Shown: positions 11,801 to 25,599 of the stretch, piece by piece
Numbering within the stretch: the first letter of the stretch is position 1
How the letters are laid out: every line of letters starts with the position of its first letter
Origin: Phyto melanocephala
Lineage: Eukaryota > Arthropoda > Insecta > Diptera > Rhinophoridae
NCBI GenBank assembly: GCA_941918925.1
Contig: OW799233.1
Location: 178,591,235 to 178,655,234, forward strand
DNA length: 64,000 nt
Direction: 5' to 3'
Program-made: the position numbers and the translations under genes
Notes under the pieces: generated by a model
What the model saw: only the letters and a program-made list of their open reading frames with translations
Told to the model about the DNA's origin: nothing
Database searches by the model: none

Positions 11801-14800
11801 AATTAATTTTATTTTAGTTAATTCAAAATTATTAAAAAATTAATCAAAAATTGACTTGATAAACTTACCGGTATGAGTAGCTTTTGTACTTCGGCAACGG
11901 CTTGACTTAATTTGATTTTGGCACGATTTTCTGTATCTTCAACGGTAATCAGGACGTGTAATTCATCTGATAAATGTTCCCAATTGGGTTTGCCTCTGTT
12001 AGCGTCCTCCTATAATTAAAACAAATCCATTGTAATAAGTAAACAAATTTAGTTAGTAACACTATAACATACATTAAATATACAGGATGGGCCAAAAGTC
12101 ACTATGAAATTTAAAAACTTAGTAAATTTTTTGTTTCTATATATAGTTTTTTTGGTTTTTATTTTTTTTTTTCAGAATATATAAATAACACCCCGAAAAT
12201 AAATCTATGACAACAAGGAAAAACTGCTTATGTCCGTTTTTATATTTTTTCATCAAAAAAAATAAAATTTTTTTGAAATTGAAATTTGTTGATTGCCTTT
12301 AAAATAAAGACTATTATAGAAATTCCGCTTTGTATCACTTAAAGAGCATATCGCTTTTTGTATATTTAGTAGACTCCTGCACAATTCAACATTTTCTGTA
12401 AAAATGTCATTTTCAAAGATTTCATGCTTTGCTATGCCATGCGAATTTAAACAAGGTGTTATAACCTGTTATGCCAACTCAAACATACTGTCTTAGCATG
12501 TCATTGCAACTTAGGCAAGCTGTTGTACGCTGTTGTGTTTAATACCATGTCTTTCTTTGAATTCAAATAATAGAAATAAACAAGATTTTACAACTTTGAA
12601 AATCATTTTTATTCAGTTTGAGATATGTATGTACCTATTAGAGTATCCATTTAATCATTTATACCTACACATTCTTCTACGGTCCAAAAAATCATTGAGC
12701 GTTTCATACATGAAAATCGGGTTCATAAGAAAGGCAGGAAGGCACCGAATAAAATATTTAATGAGCAGGACGAGCGTTATATTTTGCGGAAAATAAAGGC
12801 AAACCCAAAACCCAAAAAAAAAACAGCCAAACCCGACACAAAACAAATTGACTTTATTTAAATATTTTCTAAATAAATCATTAAAAGAAATTTCCTTAAA
12901 GTATGTAACTACAATTATATTAAATATATTTCTGATTTTTATTGCATATAATGTTCTATTGCAATGATTAAAATGCACTATAAAAAACATGTGCTGCATA
13001 TGTCACACGTGTCACATGTGTTGACTTTCTCATTTTCTATGCTCATGTATGCAATATCACTGTTAGAACTATGTACAGATTTAATTAAACTAATTATACA
13101 CTGTCTTTATATGTCTTTGTCAAACATGCATTTTCGGCATTGCATGAATTAGCAGTTGCATTATGTAACACATGTTGCTATGTTGTATAGTGCAAAAGTT
13201 GCAGGCCTTTAATATTTAGTTAAGTTTTTATTCCAGATCATATTGTTCGTTAAAAAGATATAGACAAAAAGTTTTTACGCTATAACTTCCTATAAAGTTG
13301 TCCAAAGTAATTTAAAATTCACGTAAGGATAGTTTCAAATTGCGGCATAGCAATGATGTCACTATCTCAATTTTACCTTATGTCGACTTAAACAATTATT
13401 TCTTTTTGCCACAAAAATAATGCAGAGATTCACAACTAAACAAAGAACCAGAATAATGGAATTTTATTTTATTGAAATCAGTGATCAATTATCTTAACAC
13501 AAAGAGCAAATCGCTGACATTTTAACTTCAGCATTTCGTTGCTTCCAACATGACACCGTAAAATATTTGAAGCGAACCGGTAGACCAGGGTTAATTTGCA
13601 CAGCGGAAAATATTGAACGTGTAGAGCAGAGTGTTAGCGAAACATCTACCAGATGTTTAGCTATAAATGCCTCGTACGTTCCTATGGCACATTGTTAGCA
13701 ATTGGTGCAATAATTTAACACCAGCAGATCATCGGCAACGCCTAAGTTTTGCAGTTAAACTTCAATAGTTGGCCAAAAATCAACTTTAATAAAAATCTTT
13801 GTTAACTGTGGGTTCTTTAGTTCTGAAAATCAAAGAGACATTTAGTATTTAGTTATTGGGCCTTACTTCTTCGCCAATTAAGATGAAAGTGTTGTAACTG
13901 TAAATGGAGAGCGGTATCGGTTTATGATAAAACATTCTTTATGTCCTGCTCTTGGAACAGACAATTTCACTTTCGAGCCAAATGTTTCCAGAAATTCGGA
14001 AGGAGCAAATATATATGAACAATCCCAAGACAACCCTTGAACTCAAGGAAAGCATTGTTGCAGAAATTCGATGCTATGGAAATTTATTTATGAAAAATAT
14101 TCTCTTTAATCAGTACTAGCTTTATAGTTAATAATGACATTAGACTGCAATAATAATGAAATAATAATTACTAAGGCTTAAAAGATATGGAAAAAAGTTG
14201 AAAACGGAGGTCATTTAAATAACATATTCGGTGTAAAAAAGTTTACATTTTGTAAAAATATAAATTAAAAAGTTTTTAAGTTTTAAATCCCAAAGTGACT
14301 TTTGGCCCACGCGGTAGTAGTAAATTTTCAAATTTTGTTCTTTTATTTAAATTTTGCTCTCTTCTTTACGATAAAAAAATAAAATCTGAAAAGTTATAAA
14401 GATAATTTATGGATAGTTTTCCTTAAACAAAATATTTTTTATATTTTTCTAATTTGTTTTTGTTAGACATTTTTAAAAAACTTTCTATGCACCAACAAAT
14501 GAAGAAAACATTATTTGTCCTCTCTATAGAAAAAAAATTTCATATTAAAATAAAACAAAATATATAAGAAATGTCGTAAAAAAATAAAAAAAAATTTAAA
14601 TGATTTATCAAAAAAAAAAAATTAATAAACATTTCTGAAGACATTTCCAGTATAAGAGTGTGATGGTGATGTTCGGTTTTATATCAAAATGAGTGTTCGT
14701 TAGTACAAAAGTTGTGTTCATTACAGTCAACATTCCAAGTTGTATTACAAATTGGAGACAGCGGTTCGGTAAAGTCAAGGAAATGCATTTTTCCACAAAA

Positions 14801-17800
14801 ATATCGCAGATGTCCAGCAATTCCTTTGGAATAACAAAAGACAGTCATTTTGTCGCTATGCATAAAAACTCACGACTTTCGCAATTTGTTTGCGGAGTAG
14901 CTGAACTTAAAACTAGAACAGAAAATAACCGATATCTTTCAGATGGGAAATATCACAGAATTAACATGCAACTAATGAGATATAAAAGCATTAACTGCAT
15001 CTCCATAATACCGGAAGAGGAAGAATGGGATGAAGTAACTAGAGTAAAAGGCAACTCAGAGGCCGAATTACGACATTCGAACGTGATCGAAATTTGAAAA
15101 TTCTTATTAGAATCTCTATACCTAAAGCACAGTGTACTCGATCGTTCGAGTAACACTTTGATCGATATCGAATGCCGTAATTCGGCCCCAGGTATTCATC
15201 TTTATATGGACGGATCAAAGATTAGTGACCGAACTGGAATGGCTTTATATAACATGAGCCGAAACAGAAGTAAATACTTTGTAGCGATGCTAGTACAATG
15301 CACTTCGGTACATGTGTGCATTGTACTAGCATCGCTGCAACTTCCGTCCACCAGATCACAATACTGTTTTGTAGGCTGAAGTTATGCCAATTTCCGAAGG
15401 CATTAAATGGATAAAGTAAACTGATAACGAGACCCCGATTTGTATCTTTGCGAACATCCAGCCAATTAATAATCAGAACACTAATAAACGAAATAGTTGA
15501 ATTTCGAAACGTTCTGAAATGATAAATAATTTGGATACCAAGCCATCACGGCATAATCGGACACGAGAAAGCCGATAAATTATCCAAAATGGAAAATTTT
15601 CTTAGTACTATAGCTTTAGAAAATGCTAAACCCTCTCAGCGATTACAAAATGATCTCACACTTTGAGCGATTAAGGAACACTTCAGAAAATGGCAAAATA
15701 CTTATATCCGCAAAGTGGCGAATATAATATGGGCTGACCTAAATCTTGAGAAACTAAAGGAGATTCTGAAACTGAGCAGACCAGCACTTAGGAGATTAAC
15801 TAGTAACTCGTACCTCGTATGGGATTATTGGAGGAAACGTTTGTCATTGTACTGCGTCTGGTTGTATTAGACTATGCTGAACTTGGAATACCTAAGGAAC
15901 TCGAACTGAAGATCCATAAGGAATTACATTGAGGGGACTGGATTGTTGACCTAGTCAACATTAATGAGAAAATATGATTATGGTTTTATTAGGGAAATTT
16001 TTCGGTTTTATATAGACAACACAACATGCCAATTAAGCAAACGTGTACACCTGTCGTACGTTTGAGGTTTTAGTGCCGCTCTTTTCAAGCTAAATAACGT
16101 AGGCTTAAATAAATAATTTTTAATAAGACAACTTTTTTGGAAAATGCATTCAATTTTTATTTTAAAATCTAATTTAACTAACAATTTGTCTTCCCAATGG
16201 TCACCACTCGACTTTTAAAATTCCAACGTAGGCATGTAATTTAAAACCAAATCTTCATAAGAAAACGGTGTCTTGTACAAAACAAAATAAATAAAAATTT
16301 TGTGGTAAAATAAAAACTAAATTATTTAAAACTTTTATTTTGTAAAGCACCTCCCACCCGTTTCATGGTGACACAAGACAACAATAAAACTTAAATAAAA
16401 AAAAATATGTTTTATGACACTGTATCTACAGGGAAGGCATTCAACAGCATCAAGAAGCGAAAAAAGTATATGATGGGTATGTATAAAGAAAATATTAATT
16501 ATATTTATACATCTGTGCTGTTAACAGTGTGTGCCTAAGTGTGTGTATTTGTGTGTATGTGTGCATGTGTTTCAGAGGCAGCAAAAATAATATTTTTTGG
16601 CAACACTTTTAAAAAATAACGAGAAAAAAAAATTTACATGACATTTTCATATTTTCGAAAACAGCAAATTTAGGAAATTTCCTCTTAAAACAACCGAAAA
16701 GCAAAAAAAAAAAAAAAAAACTGCAACAATTTTCTACACTAATTTTTACACGACAACACGTTTTTTTAATGAAAAAAATAAATAGAATCATACAACCAAT
16801 CAGGTATGTACTTTTTTGGTACTGCTTAAACATTAAAAGTACAATGATAAACAATGGCTTATTTTGTACAAATAAGAAATCTCCCCAGTTTTATTAATTT
16901 TATATGGCAACTAACTCATCATTGTTGCAGATGTTTAAATTTTAAAATATTACAGAGATTCGAAACTTAGCGATTTCTAAGCAACTGTTTCTAAAAAAAT
17001 ATCGAAATTGTAATTGTGATCTTAAGTTGCTTTATATGTAAATAGTTTAAACATATTCAATACTGAATTGTTTTTTTTTTTTTTTATTATAGTAAAATTG
17101 AAATTTAATGTACCTTCTTTATATTCTTAACAAATCTAACTAAAAGTAATGTAAATTAAAACAAGTAACAGTGATATATTCGGCCGTGCCGAATCTTATA
17201 TACCCTTCACAACGTGTAGTCATGCAATAAATATTGAGCTGAGCCAAAAAAATTTTATTTTATTTTATTTAATATATTATTTATATTTTATTATTTTTTT
17301 TTATATTTTTTTTAAATTTTTTTAGAAAAATTTTTAAAAAATTTTTTTAGAAAAATTTTTAAAAAATTTTTTTAAATTTTTTTTACAATTTTTTTTTTAA
17401 TTTTTTTTTTTTGTAGTTTTTTTTATTATTTTTTTCTTATTTTTAATATTTTTTTTTTTGTAATTTTTTTTGTTTGGTATGTTTTTTACATATATTTATG
17501 TATGTATGTTGTTGTTGTAATTGTGAAAAAAACGAGGTGGTCGTGGTTTTTTGCTCATATCTCAGAAAGTTATGGGGCGATTGTGCTGAATTTCAATAGC
17601 GATTCATTCCTGGATATTTCCAAGAGACTGATACTATATACAGATCTGAGGAACATATAGTTGCTTCTAAAAGTTGATTTTAACCAACACACGGACAGAC
17701 GGATAGACGGACAGACGGTCAGGGCTTAATCGACTCCTCTATTCATAAGCTTTCAGAAAATGTATACTTTATGGGGTCGGAAATGAAAATTGTAGAAATT

Positions 17801-20800
17801 ACAAACGGAATGACAAAGCTATATATACCCTTGTGCACCACAGGTGAAGGGTATAAAAATGTGTTTTAGTACAATTAAGGTCAAAAAAGTACAATTTGTC
17901 AAGCTATTCGGTACAATTTTTAATTTTCTAAAGCCATCCCTGCAACCAATGATAGTGTTAAAAAGAAAACCAAAGTGTTGTTGTAGTTTGCAGTTATTGT
18001 TTGAGAAGAAATTTTAATACACACACACCAACACACATTTACACTCATATAAATTAAGCACATGAGTAGGTGTTTTTAAGACTTAAATATAAATTAATTT
18101 AATAAAAAATAAAAACAAAACACCTTTAATGATTTAAAATATTTATTTCTCTGTCTCTTTCTCTCAATTTAAAACTCAAAAGCACATACAACCTGCTGTC
18201 AGTGTTTTATTGTCGCTATTAGTGCATTTAAGTTATTTTAAATTTTGTTTTTTATTTTATTTATGACAACTTTTTGTTTATATTTAAATTTAATTTATTT
18301 AGAAAAATGTGCATATATCTGTCTATTGTTTAAAAATAGTGATTTAATTTGTTAATAATAACATTGCCCTGAACATGCTACACAATGGTATACTGATATA
18401 TGTATTGAAATTTCAAAACAATAATTTATTATTAAAATTGAAAATTAGGTTTCAATTATAAATTAACACTTACATGAACTTTTCATTTTAAATTTATTGT
18501 AAACTATTTCTATTTTGGCTTTTTAAGTTAACTTAAAATGTAGTAAAAATTGGAACTTGTATAAAATTTTATTTAAGTCGAAAAAAATACAAATTAAGAT
18601 ATGAATGATCTGCTTCCCATTTTCTAATTTCATTAAATTGTAACATAAATAATAGTTTCAAAAAACATATGTGTATACCGATAAAGAGTGCTGATGATAA
18701 AATCATATCAGGTTTCGAAAATGCATTCATTCCGCTTAGTTTTATCGGAATAATTTTTGAATATTCTCAAATGATTAAGATTTAATTTAAAAATGTTTTA
18801 GAACATTATGGTTGATAAAATATATTTAACCATAATTAAGAAAGAAAAAAAGTGAATATTAAAAAAAATTAATAATAATTAAATGTTTCCAATTAAATAA
18901 AAACAAGTAAGAACACTATATTCGGCTGTGCCGAATCTTTTATACCCACCACCAATTTTGTGTACATTTAAGCACAATAATTATTATTTTGTTAATCGCT
19001 TGGAATAATCTCTTTATAATAAAATATACATCTCTTTCTTTGTAGAGGGTGGTTAAATTTTAAATTTAAAACAGAGGCCGAATTACGGCACTCGAACGTG
19101 ATCGAAATTTGAAAACTCTTATTAGAATCTGTATACCTAAAGCATACTCGATCGTTCGAGTAAAATTTCGATCGATATCGAATGCCGTAATTCGGCCCCA
19201 GGTCTGTATAAAATGTTAGAACATCTATGAATGCCTTCTAAATTCGTTAAATGAGAAGCATTGCTGTTTATCGCGATAGTGTGGCAAAAAAACAGTCAAC
19301 TTCGACTCATCATCGTGCCAAACAATTGAGCATCAGCAATGTTATTTAAAATTTGGACTATCGGATCGAGGTGTGCCGTTGAGGTCGCGGGGCCATTTGG
19401 CCGATATTTTGTTCCATACATAATTGAATCATACAAATATTATCATTAAAAAAGAAATGATAATAATTTCCTAAATAATTTGTGTTTTATTCAAAATCAA
19501 CATCGGCCCTTAAAATTTAACCACCCTTTATAACTTGGATATGCTGGTAAAATGTTTTCGTAAATTAAGTGTTTCAGTGAAAATGGGCGTTAAAGTAAGC
19601 GTGTCAATAAAATTTCTGCTAATAAATACAACTTAGATATTTCAATATAGTCCGTAATTCTTCCAAAATATTTATTCATTGAGAAATTATATGAATTTGA
19701 AATAAAGCATTATATAGGATGTGGGCGTAAGAGTGGGCGTGTCACCTAAATTTTCTGGCATAACAATAACATTGACAAGAAGGATTTCCGTAGCAAATTT
19801 TATCATCATACCTCTAATTTTGTCGGTTTTATAAATTTAAATTTCATTAACAGTAGATAACGTGAAAAGTGGGCGTTATAGTAGGTGTGTCGAAGTTATT
19901 TATGCTAATAAATACAACTTAGATATTTCAATAAAGTCCTTTATTATTCGATTTATAGAGAAATTATAAGAATTTGAGAGAAAACGTTGTATGGGAGGTT
20001 GGCGTGTCACATTTATCAGAAGAAATCCTTTGACCAAAAAGCAATTCCTGCAAAATTTCAGAATCGTAGATCTAAATTTGTCACTCTTATTAGGTTTAAA
20101 ATTTTTAACAGATTGGAAAATACACTGCGCGGTATAAATTTTCGTAAATTTTGATCTCTAACTCCCTTCCTAATACATGCATTTAGGCAATTTTTCTTTC
20201 TTCCTTATACTCCGATTTAGCCAATTTTCTATTCCAAACAAACCTTGTGTATAAGACATATTCTGGCAAAATTTGAGCCCACTAGCTTTTTCGATGGGAC
20301 CTCTATCGTGCTTTTAACAGACGGACATACGGACGGACATAGCTAGATCGTCGTCAAATAAAACTCCGATTAAGAATATACATACCATTTTTTTGGTGGC
20401 GGATATAAAAACTCAAATACTTCAAAAAAACACTTTACAAAAAAATTTGTTTAGCTCTTTTACTAAAATTTTGCAAAAAATATTTGACCTTGTGTCACAA
20501 AAATTGGTCTGCTGATCACGGTCAGATCGTAACGGGTATAAAATGGGGTATAGGGGTATAGAGGAGAGTTTTATCTACTAAATGGTGCTAATTTCTTTTT
20601 GTTATCTTATGTTTTCTAGAAGTTATGGTGTATTAAAAAAGGAATTTAGGAAAATTTAGACCTAAAGATAAAAAAAAAATTATTTCTAAACATCATAAAC
20701 AATTTATTTTCATGTACTAATGGCTAACAAATTTTAAAATTATACAAAACTTATTTCGTTTGTAAATCTTCTAAAAGTAAAATGTTATAGAACTTTAAAA

Positions 20801-23800
20801 ATCAAAATCTTACTAATAAATTTCCTGTTTTAGCAAAATGCTGAGCATGTCTATTTTGAGTCACCCTGTGGCCCTTAAAATTTAACCACCCTTTACAAAA
20901 AAATAGATAGATAAAAAAAAAATTTTTTAAAATATGTATTTTAAATATTCAAATACTTATTTTAAGTCTACTGATGCACATTTTTTTTAATATTTTTAAA
21001 TCTTAAACCTCATAAGACTGTGTGTACAACTATATGTAAAGTTGGGCACAAATCATTACTCTAGTTAATTTTTGTCAACAAACTTCGGTCATTTTCGTTT
21101 TCACAAACCCCTATAAAATTCCTTTGTAGTTTGTGCAAAAAAATGTTACTAGAGTCATCTAGTGTTCTACGTGATGTTTAGCAAAGCCATCATCCTCAGT
21201 GTTTGCAAAATGTAGTGGCGCCTTCAACAGATGTCGCCATCTGCAATGAATAAATGCTAATGAATATGACTAATATATTTTTATAAAAATTTAAAAAAAA
21301 AGTGGGCGTGGCACATTTATTTTCCGTTATAACGAAGACTTTGACCAAAAAACCATGTTTGCAAAATTTCAGAACCGTACATATAGTTTTGTCAGTTTTA
21401 TTACGTTTTAAACTTCAAATATACACTGAGCGGTATAAATTTTCGTACATTTTGACCTATAACTCCTTTTCTAATGCATAGATTTAAGCAATTTTTGGGG
21501 AGAAATATTCTTTTGACTCGAGAAATATATATTCGAAGTTTCATGACTCTACGTTTATGCGTTTGGACACAATTTCTTTTTTTTCGATGTTTGAAGGACA
21601 CGGTTTTTTCGACCTATTCTTGCTTTACGAGCTATAACTCTCTTTCTAATATTCCGATTTAGCCCATTTTCAATACCAAACAAACCTTGTCTATTAGAAA
21701 GATTCTGGCAAAATTTGAGCCCTTTAGCTTTTTCGGTGCGACCTCTATCGTGCTTTCAACAGACGGACAGACGGACGGACATAGCTAGATCGTCATCAAA
21801 TCAAACCCCGATTCAGAATATATATACTTTATGGGGTCTAAAATGGATATTTCGATGTGTTACAAACGGAATGACAAAATGAATATACCCCCACCATTTT
21901 TTTGGTGGCGGGTATAAAAAACGGTAAATGAAATGATTGTGAGCATTAAACAATATTAATTAAACTAAATAAATATTGGTTACTAATAAATAATTTTTTT
22001 ATTTAAAAAAAAAAAATTTTTTTAACTTAAGCCTTAATAACAATCGAATATTATCAATTAAAAAAGGTCAAGAAATTTAGACGATTCTGAAAATTTTTCA
22101 AAATAAAAGCTAAATCAACAAATTTGTCAGAAATTGTAATACTTTTGACTGCTTAAAATATTTTTGTTTTAAAAAAATTTATTTATAAACAATTAAATTA
22201 TACTGTTACAGATTCAGTGTGATTTACATTGGTATGAATTTAACATATTCCTTAATGGTTGGTTAACAGTAACATGTTAAGTAATACTTAGCCGAAACGT
22301 GTGGGATACTTTAGGAAGTAGTATTTTCCCTACGTATTACATAACATCTTACTTTTTCATTTAAATGTAACATTCTTTGATAATTACCAGAATATACTTT
22401 ATTTGTAAGGGAAGTCTGTAGAAAGCTGCAGATAATGACAGATGACACTGCCAACATAAAGTCGAACAGCACAGATAATAGAAACAGTATAACTACGTTG
22501 CGTGTATATTAAATGGACTTTGATATCGAAGATTTATAACAGTAAGTGAAATAATAAATAAAGTGCTGCAAAAAACTTTTATAACGTAAAATTTAAAGTG
22601 TGACTATTTACGATATAAAGAATCCCAGTTTATTTAAAGTAAATAAAAAACAATTATAAAAGATATAAATGTTACAGTATTTTTTTTTAAGGAATGCATT
22701 CTTTTAAAATACTTTAAAGTAGAGTCTCATACTATGCTTTGTCGTATATTTCATATTCTAAAATGATGGAATTTGCACAGCTCTTGTGAAACTTTTAACA
22801 AACACATTCGATCAGAATTTCCGTTTTTATAACCTTCACACAGTGAAAAAGTTGATATATAGGTTTGTCATTCCGTGTGAAATGTCTTCAATTTTGATTT
22901 CCGACCTCATAAAGTATACATATATTTTCTGAAAGCTTGTAAATAGGGGAGTCGATTAAGCTCTGTCTGTCTGACCGTCTGTCCGTGTGTATGTTGAAAT
23001 CAACTTGGACCCGGGTGAGGTATTAAAATATCAGAAATATTCGAGAGTAGATCGGTATTGAAAATCAGAAACATCGGTACATAAACAACTGAGATACGAG
23101 CAAAAACCCACGACCACCTTGATTTTTTTTTCACAAAAAAAAGGGGCATTTTTTATTTAATATATTATTTATATTTTTATTAAGGTCTTCTGATGATCTG
23201 GCATAAGCACCAGTGAAATGCATATAGACCAGCTTAAACACAACAACCAATAAAACTAATATTTTTGTTATTTTTTATTTTTTCAATTTAATTTTTTTTT
23301 TAATTTTATTTTTTGTTTGTTTTATATTTATTACATATATTTTAATTATTATTTTTTTTTAATTTTTTTTTTAATTTTTTTTTAAATTTTTTTTTTTTTT
23401 TTTTTTTTTTAACATACATACAGGTGCCCCGATGGACTAGTCAGCAGTGTGCTGTTCTGCTAGTTTGGGGGTTGCGGGTTCGATTCCGGCCGGAGACTCT
23501 GGACTTGTCTGCTTCCTTTCTATTCTATTCTTACCTTTCTATTCAGGTATCACAAAGGGATCAATATAATGGACCCAAGTGAGCTGCACAACAGCTGCCT
23601 GTTCTACCTAACCTAACCTAACCTAACCTAACATACATACATACGTAAATTTATAATTTTACAATGGGATGTTTTTATATATGTATGTTTTTTATATGTA
23701 TGTACGTATTTCATATGAGATGAATGGTGATACAAACTACTGTTATTGTTATGACTACACGTTGTGAAGGGTATATAAGATTCGGCACGGTCGAATATAG

Positions 23801-25563
23801 CGCTCTTACTTGTTATATTTTTGCTGGTACGTGGATGGTGGCTTTTATACAATTTTTTAATGTTTTTAAGATATTTTTAAATATCATAATTTTTACAAAA
23901 AATAGCACTTATCTTTATAAAGTTCGGCACAAAATATATATATTTTTTCCATTCCAACCGAAAACTCCTTTTCTTGGGGAAAGTTTTTTGCACAATTGCC
24001 CAAAATGTTTTTCATTTAAAAAACATGTTAAAAAACTTAAAATTAATATAAATTTGGAGTTTAGAAAAAAAACTGAAATAATGTTAGGGCTACTTTTATA
24101 AATTTGATGTTTTTAACTAAAATTTTTTTTTTTGAATTTTGGTTTGCAATACAAGAATGCCGAAGAGCTTCTCCTTGAGAGGGAGAACGGCTGAGAATAT
24201 GAAATTAACATTTTCAAAAACATATCCAACGCGAACATAGTCATTTTCATTTTGTAATAAAATTACCAACAACAATTAAGCTTGCATAAAATAATATATG
24301 AATTAGCATATGCAATCGCTTTGAATTGGACTACTGTTTTAAGTAAACATTGTTACTTCTTTTTTTCCACTTGGTAACTTGCAAACAAAGTATAATAATA
24401 ATCTTATAAAAAAAAAGAGAAATTTGAGTAAAAGTTATTGGCAGAATTACAAAAATGTCACTACTATTTTAAAAGGGTAACAAAACCAAATTACAAAAAC
24501 AAATTACAGGAAAAATTTATGGGCTGAAATATTTATATGAAAAAAAAAACTGTTGAAGCATTACTGTAGCGATTATCAACTTTTAGAAACATTTTGCTAC
24601 AATTTAAATTTTAAGCGATAATTTCTTTATGTAACAAAATTGTATTCAAAATAACTTTCTGCAAACTATTATCGCATTTAAAATGTTAAAATATTTTATT
24701 ATACTTTTTATTATTAAAACAAAAATCTTAAGTGTCTAGCAAATTTTTCTTAATATTCTAATTATTTTCATTATTATTTCTTTTTCGTATAGTGTGTATT
24801 TAAGACTTATTTAATTTTACTAATGAGATTGTAAAAAATTTTAATTTCTTTACAAATTTATAATAAATTGTTGTAATTTTTTTTTTAATAATAAAACTAT
24901 TTAATAGTGTATATTAATATTACGACTTCTGTGCAATTTAAAGTGCAATAAAGAAAATGAAAAGCAAGAAAAAATAATAATAAAAAATATACCAAAAACA
25001 ACACACATTTTGATATCTATTAAAAACATTTTAATGCCAACAAAACTTATTTGTATACCCTGCACTATGAGTGTAAGGAGTGAGTCAGAAGAAACTTGTA
25101 CACAATATTCCAGCTAAAACTTATCCTTCGTCCAACAAATTTTAATTTTTTTTATGACATTAGCTTTTAAAAATATGTCGGATATTATCTTATCTAAATT
25201 ATTCATTTTTAACCGTTATTTCGGTCAAAATGGACAACAAAAAAAGGTGGATGAAAAAATAATTAAAACTTTTCACAAAAAATCTAAAATGCGGCATTTC
25301 AGAAAAATAGCAAAAGATCTGAAGGCCCATTGTCACACTGTTTTAAACCCAAATAAATCGTATAAAGAAGAATTAAAAGGAAACCTGTATCAGGAAGGAA
25401 AAAAGGAGTGACAGATATTGGTAAGGCAGAAAAGAAAATCAGTCAGAAATGTTAAATAATCTGATTCTATTGTACTCAGAGCCAAAAATGGCAAGCCATT
25501 TGCAGTTGAGGCAAAAGAAGCCAATTATTTGTGACATCAGGCAGGAGTCTCCAAAAACGAGTT

Positions 25564-25599
<36 letters not shown>

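Larger units (their letters stand above)
9346..11868 (-). other. how: how intron, 2523 bp, filled with three mobile elements
   Basis: The donor is GTAAGT at 11868 and the acceptor ACAG ends at 9346. It contains MITEs at 9632-9785 and 9976-10284 and a mariner-type relic at about 10430-11390. The remainder is AT-rich with nothing recognisable. Confidence 0.85.
18903..20410 (+). mobile_element. HINE/INE-1-like element, subfamily 2 (long, GTGGGCGTG-rich)
   Basis: It starts ACAAGTAAGAACACTATATT, then the hairpin TTCGGCTGTGCCGAA and TATACCCACCACCAA, and ends TTGGTGGCGGATATAAAA. Repeated GTGGGCGT..GTGGGCGTGTC blocks, the ACGGACGGACATAGCTAGAT core and general order strongly resemble Drosophila INE-1. 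The copy is interrupted by a deleted mariner element (19041-19531). Confidence 0.8.

Noticed and set aside
14693..15097. A 134-codon gene
   Set aside because: It shows no recognisable family and runs into the MITE at 15057. It may be part of the LINE remnant but this could not be supported.
23421..23503. A functional tRNA gene
   Set aside because: The pol III boxes are present, but the acceptor arms do not pair convincingly. A second diverged copy exists and the sequence continues into a SINE body with a simple tail and target duplication.
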